From the IMG/VR virus record IMGVR_UViG_3300032093_000740, positions 1-25,993 of that record: a stretch of DNA of 25,993 bases; one strand, 5' to 3'. The stretch is from a virus. The notes beneath the pieces were generated by a model that did not search any database, was not told the origin of the DNA, and saw only the letters and a program-made list of their open reading frames with translations. Below are positions 13,253-22,900 of the stretch, one piece after another. Every line of letters begins with the position of its first letter. The first letter of the stretch is position 1. The translations under genes and the position numbers were made by a program.

Positions 13253-14607
13253 CTATCTGGTCCACCATCATCAAGCGCTTCAAAGCGCCTCCGCTGCCAA
13301 AGCCCACACAGGACTACGACAAGGGTTACCTTGACAACCTCGTCAACATCCTACGTCTGTACTTCAACCAACTAGATAACCTGCTGGAGCAGATCGTGAC
13401 TACAACAGGAAGCGCTGTTCCAGTTTCGATTGGCGGCACAAACACAGATGCTTTTGGGCGTTTACGCACCAGCGGGCCATACACGCTGTTTGACTCTCAA
13501 AACCGTTACGTCAAGAACGATCTGTTTGACGAGACTACCGCCACGGGCGGCACGGTGACCTATGACGCCAACGCCAGCACGGTGTTGCTCAATGTTACGA
13601 CAAGCTCAGGTAGCTCAGTGGTGCGGCAGTCATACCGCTCGTTCTCATATCAGCCTGGGAAGGGCCTGCTCTCGCTCAACACCTTTGTGATGGATACCGC
13701 CAAGGCCAACGTCCGCACCAGGGTAGGTTACTTCAACGAACAGAACGGCGTCTTTCTTGAGCGCAACGGGCTGGACACCAACATCGTCAGGCGCACATAC
13801 ACCTCCGGTGCGCCCGTGGATACGGTGGTGCCTCAGTCCAGTTGGAACGGCGACAAGCTCGACGGCACTGGAGATTCAGGGTATACCCTCGACCTGACCA
13901 AAGCGCAGATCCTCTGGGAAGACTTTGAATGGTTGGGTGTCGGCTCGGTGCGGGTTGGATTCGTGATTGACGGCGGGTACATTATCTGCCACACGTTCCA
14001 GAATGCCAACAATCTGAACTCGGTCTACATGACCACGGCCATGCTGCCGGTGCGTTACGAGATCACAAATACCGGGACTGCGGCAAGTGCCAGCACACTC
14101 AAGCAAATCTGCTCCACAGTGATTTCTGAGGGCGGCTACGAGAAGAAGGTTGCGCTGAATGTGGCGCGGATGACCACGGTAAACGGGTCTATCTCCACGA
14201 CCTTTGTCCCGTTGGTTTCCCTGCGCCTTGCTTCGGGAAGGACTGGCGCTATCGTGATTCCTGATGGATACTCGGTTCTGCCCACGGCGACTTCGGCCAC
14301 GACCTTTGAGATTGTGCTGGTCAAAAACCCAACGCTGACCGGAGCCTCATGGGTGGCGTCGGACTCCAGCAATGTCCAGCAAGATCTCTCGGCCACATCG
14401 TACACAGGCGGGACCATAGTGCAACAGCAGTACGTTCTGTCTAGCAACCTTGCCAATGGCATCGCTGTTGGGGTCGGGGATTACAACTGGGACTTGCAGT
14501 TTGGCGCAACCATTGCTGGTACATCGGACATTTACACGCTGGCCGTCCGGTCGCTGTCCGGCACCCATAGCGCCATCGGTAGCCTCTCATTCTGGGATCT
14601 GACGTAA
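13249..14607 (+). CDS. Large conserved virion structural protein
   Basis: GTG 13249 (GTGA overlap with the preceding gene) opens a 452-residue protein. A basic helical N-terminus (STIIKRFKAPPLPKP, then LDNLVNILRLYFNQLDNLLE) is followed by AFGRLRTSGPYTLFDSQNRY, YQPGKGLLSLNTFV, RVGYFNEQNGVFLERNG, WEDFEWLGVGSVRVGFVIDG and LKQICSTVISEGGYEKKVAL. This block order is a recurrent phage structural family, mostly beta, which I recognise but cannot name more precisely. The N-terminal helix may be its attachment to the hub. There is no clear ribosome site, so translation is likely coupled to the gp10-like gene. Confidence 0.75.
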   Translation: MTIWSTIIKRFKAPPLPKPTQDYDKGYLDNLVNILRLYFNQLDNLLEQIVTTTGSAVPVSIGGTNTDAFGRLRTSGPYTLFDSQNRYVKNDLFDETTATGGTVTYDANASTVLLNVTTSSGSSVVRQSYRSFSYQPGKGLLSLNTFVMDTAKANVRTRVGYFNEQNGVFLERNGLDTNIVRRTYTSGAPVDTVVPQSSWNGDKLDGTGDSGYTLDLTKAQILWEDFEWLGVGSVRVGFVIDGGYIICHTFQNANNLNSVYMTTAMLPVRYEITNTGTAASASTLKQICSTVISEGGYEKKVALNVARMTTVNGSISTTFVPLVSLRLASGRTGAIVIPDGYSVLPTATSATTFEIVLVKNPTLTGASWVASDSSNVQQDLSATSYTGGTIVQQQYVLSSNLANGIAVGVGDYNWDLQFGATIAGTSDIYTLAVRSLSGTHSAIGSLSFWDLT

Positions 14608-16340
14608 TGGAAGACCTAACATCCTTCCTGCCGGACTATGTCCGAGACTTTGTCTCCCAAGAAGACTTGGTGAAGATCCTTGACCAGCAGAAGGCCCAGG
14701 ACGCTTCGCTTGAAAAGCTGAAGACTCAACTTCTTGCCGGGTGGCAGGGGCTTGGCGAGAACGTCGGTATTGGTAGTGCTGGGACAGATCAAGCAGAAAT
14801 TGGCGGTAGGTTATTGCCATATGTTGCAGAGGACTTTGCTCGACGTTTACAGCAGCAAGGCATCACAGATCTTAGCCAAGCCAAGTTTGATCCCGGTGCC
14901 CAAGCGGCATGGACTCCTGAAGGTAAGGGTAATGTAAGCCTTGTAGCCACACAAGATGGGCGTTTAGTTCCCGTCTGGGGATCAAGTAGCGATGCGGGTA
15001 AAGCGCGAAATATTGCGCTCACTTTAGCTTCTGCATGGGCGGCTCCCGGTCTTGCAGGAATGCTTGGCGGTGGTCTAGGTGGTGCCGCTGGGGCAGGCGC
15101 ATTGCTAGGTGGCACTCGCGCAGCCGTCACTGGCGGGGATATTCTTAAGGGCGCTCTCATGGGGGGCGTCACTGGCGGTATCGGGCAGCTTGCTTCTCCG
15201 TATTTAGCAGACCTTGGCAAGACAGCAAGTCAAGCCGTTGGTGGCGATATGCTGGGCAAAATTGCTTCTGGTGCTGTGCAAGGCGCTGGGCGTTCGGCTC
15301 TTGGTGCTGCAATGACTGGTGACAGCATTGTTGATGCTTTGCTTACGGGCGCAGCTAGCGGTGCTACAAGCGCGGGGACTGACGTACTTGTCAAAGGCAC
15401 AAACTCTACGCTTAACGAGTATCTCAAGGATGTACCTGCACCAGTACGCAATGCGGTAACCTCCGCCGCTACGGCAGGCATGCTTGGTAAAGACCCCGAG
15501 AAGGCGGTTATCAATTCTTTCATTGGCAGCTTGATGAAAGAACTACCCTCTTCGACAGGGGGCAAGGGTTACTTCCCTGGATACGAAACCCCGGGAGAAA
15601 TTCAAGAAGGCTTCTTTGATGTCGATGGACCAGGGTACATGGAGCCCGACGCAGGGGACCTACCTGACTGGGCGCTTGATCCTTATAGGCCGACCATTGA
15701 CGTAACTGCAGCCGCAACTGCCGATGATTGGTATCAAGAAGGTGCAACGCCTACATATTCGGGCGTACCTGAATGGGATGATGCGTTAGATGCCGCACTG
15801 CAGGCAGGCAAAGTACCGAGTGAAGAGACGAGCCAAACAGTGGGTGTTACGGGCCGTAGAGATGACCTGAACATTGATCCGTGGCTGCAACCGTTTGTAG
15901 ATCCTGAGCGTCGTGTCAACGTAACCGAAGGTGAGCCGCAGACTATCGAGGTTACGGGTAAGCGCGAGACAACGCCAATACCTGACTACACGTTGGATCT
16001 CTTCCCGCCGATTGAGCCCAAGAGCATTCGAGACATTGGCACCGTGACCAAGGTCAGCCCAGATGAGAAGCTGGAAGGCACCGAGATCAAAGAGCCGGAT
16101 CTGGTCACGGGCTTGCCCTCTGCCAAGGTTGACACCATGAAGCCTGGGACGAAACCGACCACGCCTGGGACGAAACCGGCTACACCTGCCACCAGCAGTG
16201 ATCCCAACTTGGAGTGGCTTGCTGCACTCCTCGGCGCTATGGGCGGACAAGGTCAGGATCGGCAAGCGCCCGCACAGGTTAACGTGGCACGCGGCACACC
16301 AGAATCGCCGTTTGACTTGATGTACGATTTGAGAGGTTGA
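14607..16340 (+). CDS. Internal virion/ejection-type protein with glycine-zipper region
   Basis: This 577-residue protein starts in a TAATG overlap. Residues 1-60 are helical and charged. Residues 136-260 are Gly/Ala-rich with many GxxxG steps (APGLAGMLGGGLGGAAGAGA, LKGALMGGVTGGIGQL, GAASGATSAGTDVL), as in proteins that insert in membranes during DNA ejection. The C-terminal third is acidic, with two copies of a QT[VI]xVTG[RK]R motif (15834-15860, 15939-15965) and a proline repeat PGTKPTT/PGTKPAT. No transglycosylase or peptidase motif is seen. By composition and position I infer an internal (ejection) protein; a tail-associated scaffold is the alternative. Confidence 0.7.
   Translation: MEDLTSFLPDYVRDFVSQEDLVKILDQQKAQDASLEKLKTQLLAGWQGLGENVGIGSAGTDQAEIGGRLLPYVAEDFARRLQQQGITDLSQAKFDPGAQAAWTPEGKGNVSLVATQDGRLVPVWGSSSDAGKARNIALTLASAWAAPGLAGMLGGGLGGAAGAGALLGGTRAAVTGGDILKGALMGGVTGGIGQLASPYLADLGKTASQAVGGDMLGKIASGAVQGAGRSALGAAMTGDSIVDALLTGAASGATSAGTDVLVKGTNSTLNEYLKDVPAPVRNAVTSAATAGMLGKDPEKAVINSFIGSLMKELPSSTGGKGYFPGYETPGEIQEGFFDVDGPGYMEPDAGDLPDWALDPYRPTIDVTAAATADDWYQEGATPTYSGVPEWDDALDAALQAGKVPSEETSQTVGVTGRRDDLNIDPWLQPFVDPERRVNVTEGEPQTIEVTGKRETTPIPDYTLDLFPPIEPKSIRDIGTVTKVSPDEKLEGTEIKEPDLVTGLPSAKVDTMKPGTKPTTPGTKPATPATSSDPNLEWLAALLGAMGGQGQDRQAPAQVNVARGTPESPFDLMYDLRG
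16143..16184 (+). repeat. Two 21-base tandem repeats coding PGTKPTT/PGTKPAT
   Basis: Units 16143-16163 and 16164-16184 share CCTGGGACGAAACCG and differ only near their 3' ends. They extend a proline-threonine linker before the last 40 residues of the 577-residue protein. Confidence 0.85.
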
Positions 16341-16341
16341 T

Positions 16342-17214
16342 ATGAGTGATAACGTAGACTTCGGCGATTTCAACTGGCTGTCAGGTGGTACGCCATCTGT
16401 CGAAGATTTTGATTGGACAGACTATTTCAGTCAGCAAAACGCAACGCCCCTACCTGCTGGGGACAGCAGTGAGTTTTTAAATGCCCTTCCAGGCTATTAC
16501 GATGAGACGTCTGGTAAATGGGTTATTGACTTTGCCAGCGGCACAACTCCTGGCGATATCGCAGCGGGGCCAAACGAGCGCTGGAAAGATTGGAAATATG
16601 ATGCGTCCAAGCAGACATGGACAGATCCTCTTGGCAAAAACTACGACCTGTCATACCTGAAGTCGGGGAAGGGCGCGTGGGATCTCATCAAGTCTTTCGG
16701 CTCCAAGGCTGCCGACGCTGCCACATCAAAGACCGGCATGGCGGGTATCCTAGCGCTGCTCAGCTACCTCGACCGGCAGAAGGGCACCAGCTACGGCGGT
16801 GGTACGACAGAGGCCTACGCAGGTCCGTCCAGGCAACTCACGCCAACTACAGTCCAGGGCAAGTACGGCCCGCTGGTGACCTACGCAGCCAACGGCGGCT
16901 TGATGCAGGCTTACGCCAACGGCGGTAAGGTACAAATGGAAGATGGCGGCTTCGTCATGACCAAGAAGGCTGTGGACGGTGCGGGTGGCCCAAGGGGTAT
17001 ACAGCAACTGGTGCCCGGTGCGAGAATGATCGGAGGCCCCCCTGATCCAACAGGACGCAAAGATCTCACCCCCGCCGTGATCAGAGGCCCCAACGGGATA
17101 ACCCCTGCCAAAGTGTCCAACGGTGAAGCGTACGTCCCCAAAGCCGCAGTTGATGACCAAGGCGGTGCACAGCGTATGTACGCAATCATGAACAAGTTGC
17201 AGAGGAGTGCGTAA
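16342..17214 (+). CDS. Putative internal virion protein with duplicated GG-x(n)-KxAVD motif
   Basis: The 290-residue protein has an acidic aromatic N-terminus (MSDNVDFGDFNWLSGG, then VEDFDWTDYFSQQ), a single moderately hydrophobic segment (SKTGMAGILALLSYL, residues 129-143) and a Gly-rich C-terminal third. That part carries YANGGKV (16912-16932), DGGFVMTKKAVDGAGG (16942-16989) and the related NGEAYVPKAAVDDQGG (17119-17166). 'NGEAYVP' and 'DGGFVMT' resemble the 'DGEFVMP' element I know from many phage minor virion proteins. No catalytic motif is evident. It lies between two glycine- or coil-rich genes with a 1-base gap and a TAATG overlap, so it probably belongs to the same internal complex. 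Confidence 0.75.
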   Translation: MSDNVDFGDFNWLSGGTPSVEDFDWTDYFSQQNATPLPAGDSSEFLNALPGYYDETSGKWVIDFASGTTPGDIAAGPNERWKDWKYDASKQTWTDPLGKNYDLSYLKSGKGAWDLIKSFGSKAADAATSKTGMAGILALLSYLDRQKGTSYGGGTTEAYAGPSRQLTPTTVQGKYGPLVTYAANGGLMQAYANGGKVQMEDGGFVMTKKAVDGAGGPRGIQQLVPGARMIGGPPDPTGRKDLTPAVIRGPNGITPAKVSNGEAYVPKAAVDDQGGAQRMYAIMNKLQRSA

Positions 17215-18263
17215 TGACCCCCCAAGAAATGGCCGCAAGAATTGGTAAAACACTACCCTCAACATGGGGCGTAGCAGGTGGCGCATACGATGATGCGTTG
17301 GAGAAGATCGATTACTTCAATAAGCAAGGCATTACAGAAGCGCAGCTTTTACAAGCTGGGGTGCCTCAGAATGACATTAACTGGATGAAAACCAAAGGCT
17401 ATACCGGCACGCCTGTCACAGCAACTACCACCACAATCCCTGCGGCACAGTCCACATTGAGCCCTAACTTCTCGTCGTATGTCTATGACATGCTGGCGAA
17501 GGGGCAAATTGCGGCGAATCTGCCGTATAAGTCGTTCACAGGACAGCGTTTTGCTGAGACACCAGAAAGTCTGAAAGCGGCTTTTAAGGGTATTGCCGGG
17601 TTAACAGCACCTACTGGCGAGTATCAGGGCACTAAGTTTGATACTGGTCTTGGTTCGCTCAAGTCTGTCGAAGACTACATGAGTCCGTACACAACGGCTG
17701 TCACGGACATTACTTCGCGGGAGATGCGCCGCCAAGCGGACATCGGGCGGCAAGCAGAGCAAGCGCGTCTGGCTCAAGCCGGTGCGTATGGTGGGTCACG
17801 CCAAGCCATCATGGAGTCTGAGCGTCAACGCAATCTGCAGCAGCAGATGGAGGACATCACGACCAAGGGCCTGCAAGGTGCCTATGATCGCGCTATGCAA
17901 CAACGCTTGGCAGAGTCCAAGTTGGGTCTTGAGTCGCAGCAGTTGGGCGAACAGTCCAGCCAATTCGGTGCCAAGTATGGTTTGGAGCAGTTTGGCGCAG
18001 GGCTTCAGGGCTTGCAGGCGCAGATGGCAGCGGGAGAGAAGGAACGTGCAATTGCACAGCAGCCTCTGGACTTTGGCTATCAGCAGTTCCAAGAGTCGGT
18101 GAAGTTCCCGTATCAGCAAGCTACGTACATGCAGTCTCTGTTGGGTGGTCTGCCGCTGCAAGCTACACCGTACTCTGAAACCTCTGGACAGTCTGGGATG
18201 TTTACCGGCCTGCAAGGCGCACTGGCTGGACTGGCGCTGTACAACGCCATGAACCCGAAGTAA
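17214..18263 (+). CDS. Coiled-coil internal virion protein (AGAYGGSRQAIMESE family)
   Basis: This 349-residue protein starts in a TAATG overlap. Its middle is a long helix: SVEDYMSPYTTAVTDITSRE, MRRQADIGRQAEQARLAQAG, AYGGSRQAIMESERQRNLQQ, then QMEDITTKGLQGAYDRAMQQ. I know the 'YMxPYTxxVTDI...AGAYGGSRQAIxExExxRNL' pattern from a very widespread protein of aquatic phages, always near the tail or internal genes and of unknown exact function. The Gln/Ala-rich helical repeats continue to residue 300, and the C-terminus is hydrophobic (GLQGALAGLALYNAMNPK). This layout suits an elongated protein stored in the head or lining a channel, which is inference. Confidence 0.8.
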   Translation: MTPQEMAARIGKTLPSTWGVAGGAYDDALEKIDYFNKQGITEAQLLQAGVPQNDINWMKTKGYTGTPVTATTTTIPAAQSTLSPNFSSYVYDMLAKGQIAANLPYKSFTGQRFAETPESLKAAFKGIAGLTAPTGEYQGTKFDTGLGSLKSVEDYMSPYTTAVTDITSREMRRQADIGRQAEQARLAQAGAYGGSRQAIMESERQRNLQQQMEDITTKGLQGAYDRAMQQRLAESKLGLESQQLGEQSSQFGAKYGLEQFGAGLQGLQAQMAAGEKERAIAQQPLDFGYQQFQESVKFPYQQATYMQSLLGGLPLQATPYSETSGQSGMFTGLQGALAGLALYNAMNPK

Positions 18264-18272
18264 GGAATCGAC

Positions 18273-19994
18273 ATGCAGCAAGGTATTCGTTCGGTGATGC
18301 CACAAGGGGCGCAGATGCCACAAGGGGCGCAAGCTCCGATGCCCGGTCAAGCGCCTATGCAAACACCACCGATGCCGGGGATGATGCCTAGCCAGTCGGG
18401 GCCGAAACCTGGGTTGACGGCGTTTGTGCCTGCCTTGACAGCGGGCTACGACACTGAAGAACTTACGAAAATGCTGTTTGACCCCAGGTCACCAGTGCCC
18501 GCGAACCGAGTTCTTGCTGCGATTATTGAACAGCAGAAGAATTTTGCTACGAAGAAGGCGGTTGCAAACGAACTTGCTATGCGACAAAACGCTGCGCAGC
18601 AAGGCACGATTGCAGACGAAGTTGTGGCACAGGCCCGTCGTCAACTCCAACCCCAGGCAGCACCCGTCATGGCAGCGCACGGTGGCGAGATGCACAGCTA
18701 CGCAGGTGGCGGTGCGGTGGCGTTCCAAAGCGGGGGTAACCCTGAAATCGAACGTATCCTGAAAAAGAGTCCGCTGATACGGACGCCGGAGGAGAATGAA
18801 AAACTCCGCGCTGCTGGTATAGAGCTTACGTCTCGTAAGTTTGCTGCTCCTTCGTATTCCAGCGGGATTGACGAGGTGCTTGCGGCTGAGAAAGCACGTA
18901 CTCCTACAGCAATGACTGCACAACAAATGGAAGCGGCAATGCAGGCTGCCCCCGTTGCAGCACCACGCCCTCCAGGCGCGACACGTCCGGGTACTGGGCT
19001 ACCGCGTCCTCAAAACCGCCCACAAGCGGCACCCGCTACACCCCTGCAACAACTTGGTAGTGCTGTAGAGCAGACGGGAACCCCTGCGCCTGATCGGCTG
19101 GCTGAGCTTGAGGCAGATGAACGCGCCCGAGTCGAAGGACTGCAGAAACTTTTGGCGTCGCAGGCTCAAGTTGACCCGCGCATCGTCGCTGCTCGGAAGG
19201 AAGCCGCTGAGCTTGCCCAGCGGGGTATTGGTGAGCGTGAAAAACGCGCTGCAGGAGCGTTGGAAGCTGCGGGTATGCCGCTATCTCAAAGCCTCTTCGA
19301 CAACCAAGAAGCCTTGTTCCGCATGCTCGGCGCGATGAAGGGCGGCAAGCGTATTGGTGATGCGTTCAGCAGCATCGGTCAGGAAGCTGGGGCTATTCGT
19401 GGCGAACAGCGCAGGGCACTAGAGCTTGTACAACGTGAGAACCGTGCAGAACAGAACGCACTTGATCAACTCCGTCAAGCTCAAGCGGATCTCAAGTTGG
19501 CGCAGACAACCGGTGATGTCCAGGGTGAACGCAATGCGGCGCTCAAGGTTGAAGAAGCCAAGGCTAACCTTGGCTTGACCCGGTTGAATATTCAGAAGGA
19601 GCGTGCCACCGAAGCGGACCGCGCTGAACAGCGTAGACTCACTGCTCGTGGTCAGGACCTGCAACGACTGAGCGCTCAAGAACAGATAGCTGCCACCCTA
19701 AAAGCTGCATCGATGCGTGGATCTGGTGAACTGACTGAATCTCAAAAGGCTAACCTGCGTGAAAAAGCTACGGACAATGTGAGGCAGGACAAGAACCTAC
19801 CCCTGCTTTTGCAGAACGCGAAGATAGAAGCACAGAAAACTGGTAGGCCGTTTGACCAGCAAAAGTTTATCGACACTCTGATTCAGCGTGAATACAATCG
19901 GATCGTAGGTAAAGAAACCCCCGCTGCTCCTGCCGCTGGTGGGATTGATCCTGACATCCTCAAGCTGTTCAAAGTAACTCCTGTCGGGGGATAA
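18273..19994 (+). CDS. Large Pro/Met- and coil-rich putative internal virion protein
   Basis: The 573-residue protein has a Pro/Gln/Met-rich N-terminus with a duplicated MPQGAQ. Residues 45-115 are a conserved-looking helical block (LTAFVPALTAGYDTEELTKM). Then comes HGGEMHSYAGGGAVAFQSGG around residue 140, the shared GG motif. A Pro/Ala linker (residues 215-265) leads to about 250 residues of highly charged coiled coil (RALELVQRENRAEQNALDQL, VEEAKANLGLTRLNIQKERA, LTARGQDLQRLSAQEQIAAT). The last 70 residues are a separate basic helical segment. No enzyme motif is seen. Order and composition mirror other internal or ejection proteins. AAGGAA lies before its ATG. Confidence 0.75.
   Translation: MQQGIRSVMPQGAQMPQGAQAPMPGQAPMQTPPMPGMMPSQSGPKPGLTAFVPALTAGYDTEELTKMLFDPRSPVPANRVLAAIIEQQKNFATKKAVANELAMRQNAAQQGTIADEVVAQARRQLQPQAAPVMAAHGGEMHSYAGGGAVAFQSGGNPEIERILKKSPLIRTPEENEKLRAAGIELTSRKFAAPSYSSGIDEVLAAEKARTPTAMTAQQMEAAMQAAPVAAPRPPGATRPGTGLPRPQNRPQAAPATPLQQLGSAVEQTGTPAPDRLAELEADERARVEGLQKLLASQAQVDPRIVAARKEAAELAQRGIGEREKRAAGALEAAGMPLSQSLFDNQEALFRMLGAMKGGKRIGDAFSSIGQEAGAIRGEQRRALELVQRENRAEQNALDQLRQAQADLKLAQTTGDVQGERNAALKVEEAKANLGLTRLNIQKERATEADRAEQRRLTARGQDLQRLSAQEQIAATLKAASMRGSGELTESQKANLREKATDNVRQDKNLPLLLQNAKIEAQKTGRPFDQQKFIDTLIQREYNRIVGKETPAAPAAGGIDPDILKLFKVTPVGG
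18297..18332 (+). repeat. Two 18-base tandem repeats coding MPQGAQ-MPQGAQ
   Basis: Units 18297-18314 and 18315-18332 are identical except for the last base (CAG/CAA, both Gln). This looks like a recent duplication, in the low-complexity start of the coil-rich protein. Confidence 0.9.
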
Positions 19995-19998
19995 GTAA

Positions 19999-22900
19999 AT
20001 GGCGCTGTACCGTGTCCAAGCCCCGAACGGTAAGACATATCAGATCGAGGGACCTGCGGGGGCACCTCAAGCGCTGATCGTCCAGGCCCTGCTTGCTCAG
20101 TACCCTGATGCGGCGAAGCCGCCGCCTGAAACAACCGTCCTCGGGCAGGTTGGTGAAGCGTTCAAGGGCTTGGTGCCCGGTGCTGTAGGGCTGGTTGAAT
20201 CAGCGGCTGTGGGTGCCTCTGCGCTCTTGCCTGAGGACTACGAGAAGACGGCGCGGGAGAAGATTGCCAGCATCGCTGGCGCAGCCAAAGCACCGTTCGC
20301 TGCCTCTGCAGGGTACGAGGAGTCAGTCGGGCGTAAGCTGGGCGAAGCCCTCGGCTCAACGGTGCCGTTCTTGGCTGCGGGTCCTCTTGGCCTTGCGGGT
20401 CGTATCGGTGCGGTTGGTTTGGGTGTTGGAGCCGGTGCTGGTGAAGCACGTGGACGTGCCGAGAAGGAAGGTGCTACTGCGGAGCAGCGCAGCACCGCGA
20501 CGGCGCTCGGGATCATCCCCGGGGCGATGGAAGTCTTCGCACCCTTCCGCATCCTGTCTCGTATCCCTGATGCTGCCACGGCTCAGGGCGTGCAGTTGGT
20601 CAAGCGTGCTGCGCTTGCAGGTGGTGAGGAAGCTGCTCAGGAAGCAGCGTCGAACTTCGCCCAGAACCTGATCGCCAAGGGCGTCTACAAGCCTGAGCAG
20701 GAACTCATCGAGGGGCTGGGTGAGGCAGCGGCCTACGGTGGTGCAACTGGTGCCATCGTGCAGGGCTTGATGGACTTGGCCTTGGGTCGTCGCGCACGTG
20801 CTGCGCAGCCTGCCCCGGGAACCCTACCCGGGGAAAAGCCCATCGAGCGTGCCGAGCGCCTTGCTGCTGAACAAGCTGCGGCTAAAGCTGCTGCACAACC
20901 CCCTGCACCTCCTGCGGCGGGCATCCTACCTCCGCCTGACACCTACGCTGAACTTGTTCTGTACAGCGAACAACTGAAGACGCTTCCGAAATCCAAGGAG
21001 CGTGATGAGGCGTTGAAGGCAGCGGCTGAAAAACGCAAGGCACTCAACGTAGCGTACATTGAGGAGCAGCGCTCCACTAGCGAAGCAGCCAAGGGGTTCA
21101 TGACTGCCGAAGAAGCGGCAGCAGCACAGATCACCCCCCGTGAAGAAGTCACGGCAGCGGCTGAAGAGCAGCCCGCAGCAGCTATCGAAGAGCCCAAGGT
21201 TAGAAAGCCCGGTGAACCCCCTGCGACTGGCTTGCAGCCCGCTGACATTGAAGCCCTCGGCGTCAGTAAAAAGCAGCCGATCTATCGGCGCATGTTGGGC
21301 AAAGATCTTGAGGACCCTGCGCAACGAGACGCTGTCCTTGCTGACATCGAGAACTACCTTGTGCGGGGTAACGGCACTGAAGAGTCCCGTACCAAGCTGA
21401 CGGAGTTCAAGGCCAAGTTTGCTCCACCCCCAGTACAACCGGAGACCCCAAGTGTTGCAGAACCTCAGCCAGAAGCAGGTGGAGCAGGCGTTCCAGTGGC
21501 TGGCGGACCCGCTGCCGTCAGCACCGCCGAAGGAGTTGGACCTGAACCAGATGGAGTGGTTTCTCCTGTCGCGGATGTTACAGGGGCTGCTGGAAGAGAA
21601 GGAACAGAGCCGCCTGCAGTAACGCCTCCCACGCCCGCTCAGATTGAGCGTGAACTCACTTCGCTGATTGAGTCTGGTCGGATCACTGAAGAGCAGGCCG
21701 CCGACTACCGTGCTGAACTGCTGGGTGAAGCTGAAGAAGCCCCCACGACAGTGATGGGGCAAGCGCAGTCGGATGCGCTCAGCCCTGCTGAAACTGGCAC
21801 GCTCAAGCAGAAGCTGGAGAAGGCTGGTGCAACCGGCGTCTTTGAAGTGAGGGACGGCAAGCCCATCCTCGACATACCGGCTGTACGGCAAGCGCTCAAG
21901 GGGCGTGACCCCAAGATGCTCAAGGCGGTGCTGACCTACATTGGCGTGGATGAGGACGGTGACTACCTGCCCACTACCTACTCTGCCGACGAAGCTGCAC
22001 AGTCTGTAGGACTTGCAAAAAGCTCCGGTGCCAACGTGCGCCGCATCGCTGAGACCTTGGGCATCACGGCTGACGTGATTAGCCGGTTCCAGGCTGCGCA
22101 GACTGGGGCTATCGGTATTGCCAAGAACGTCTCTGAGGCAAGCCTATCCGGCATCTCGGTGGAGAACCCCAAGGCTGGGATTCTGTATGAAGCCCCTGCA
22201 AAACCTGTTCAAACAGATGCGGAATACGACGCGCTTGTTGCTCGTGTAAAAGCCCTACAAGTTGACGGTAAAGCTCCTAAGAAAGACGCTCCTAACTTCA
22301 AGGAATACAAAGAAGCTGAGAAAGCGCTTAAGCAGGCTACACCAAAGGTGCAGGCTTTCTTCCGCCCCGCACTGACCAAGACGGGTTCTTTTGACTTCAG
22401 CAAGCTCGACACCCGCCAACTGGCTGACATCTACTCACGCGCTTCTCGGTACGACGCCAAGGACAACACTGCTGTGATGCAGCAGTTGAACGCAGAGGTT
22501 GCAGCCCGCCGCAAAGCTGACAGAGTGGGTACTGACGCAGCTATCAACCGTGCCTATGGCAAGCTGGTTGCAGAGGAAGAAGCGCAGACAGAGGAAGAAG
22601 GAATCATCCCTGAGGAAGTTGCACCGGATCAAGTGCTGACCGAAGAGGAAGCAGCACAAGCAGAGGCAGCGGCAGAAGCGGAAGCAGAGGCAGCGCGGGA
22701 TAGCACTACACGACGACTGAGCGACGAAGACACTGACTTCCAACAGACCCGCACCGGCCCCGTTGACTTGGAAAACTCCAAGCAGATGGACGCCGCCCTG
22801 CGTGGGAAGTCTTTCACCGAGTCGATCGACTACGCGATCAGGAACGCCCGAGATGACCTCGATCGACAGATTCTGGTCAAAGTCAAGCGCCGCGCTGAGG

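Noticed and set aside
14607-16340. Tape measure protein
   Set aside because: Glycine-zipper content is similar, but the length (577 residues) and acidic Pro-rich C-terminus, with no tail-chaperone genes upstream, do not fit a long-tail tape measure.
20195-20671. 158-codon + strand frame within the giant gene
   Set aside because: Arg/Leu/Ser-rich out-of-frame reading of the glycine-zipper region; no ribosome site.
20926-21891. 321-codon antisense frame inside the giant gene
   Set aside because: The sense frame is continuous from 19999 to the end with repeated linkers and recognisable domains; the antisense product (Ser/Cys/Arg/Phe-rich) is a shadow.
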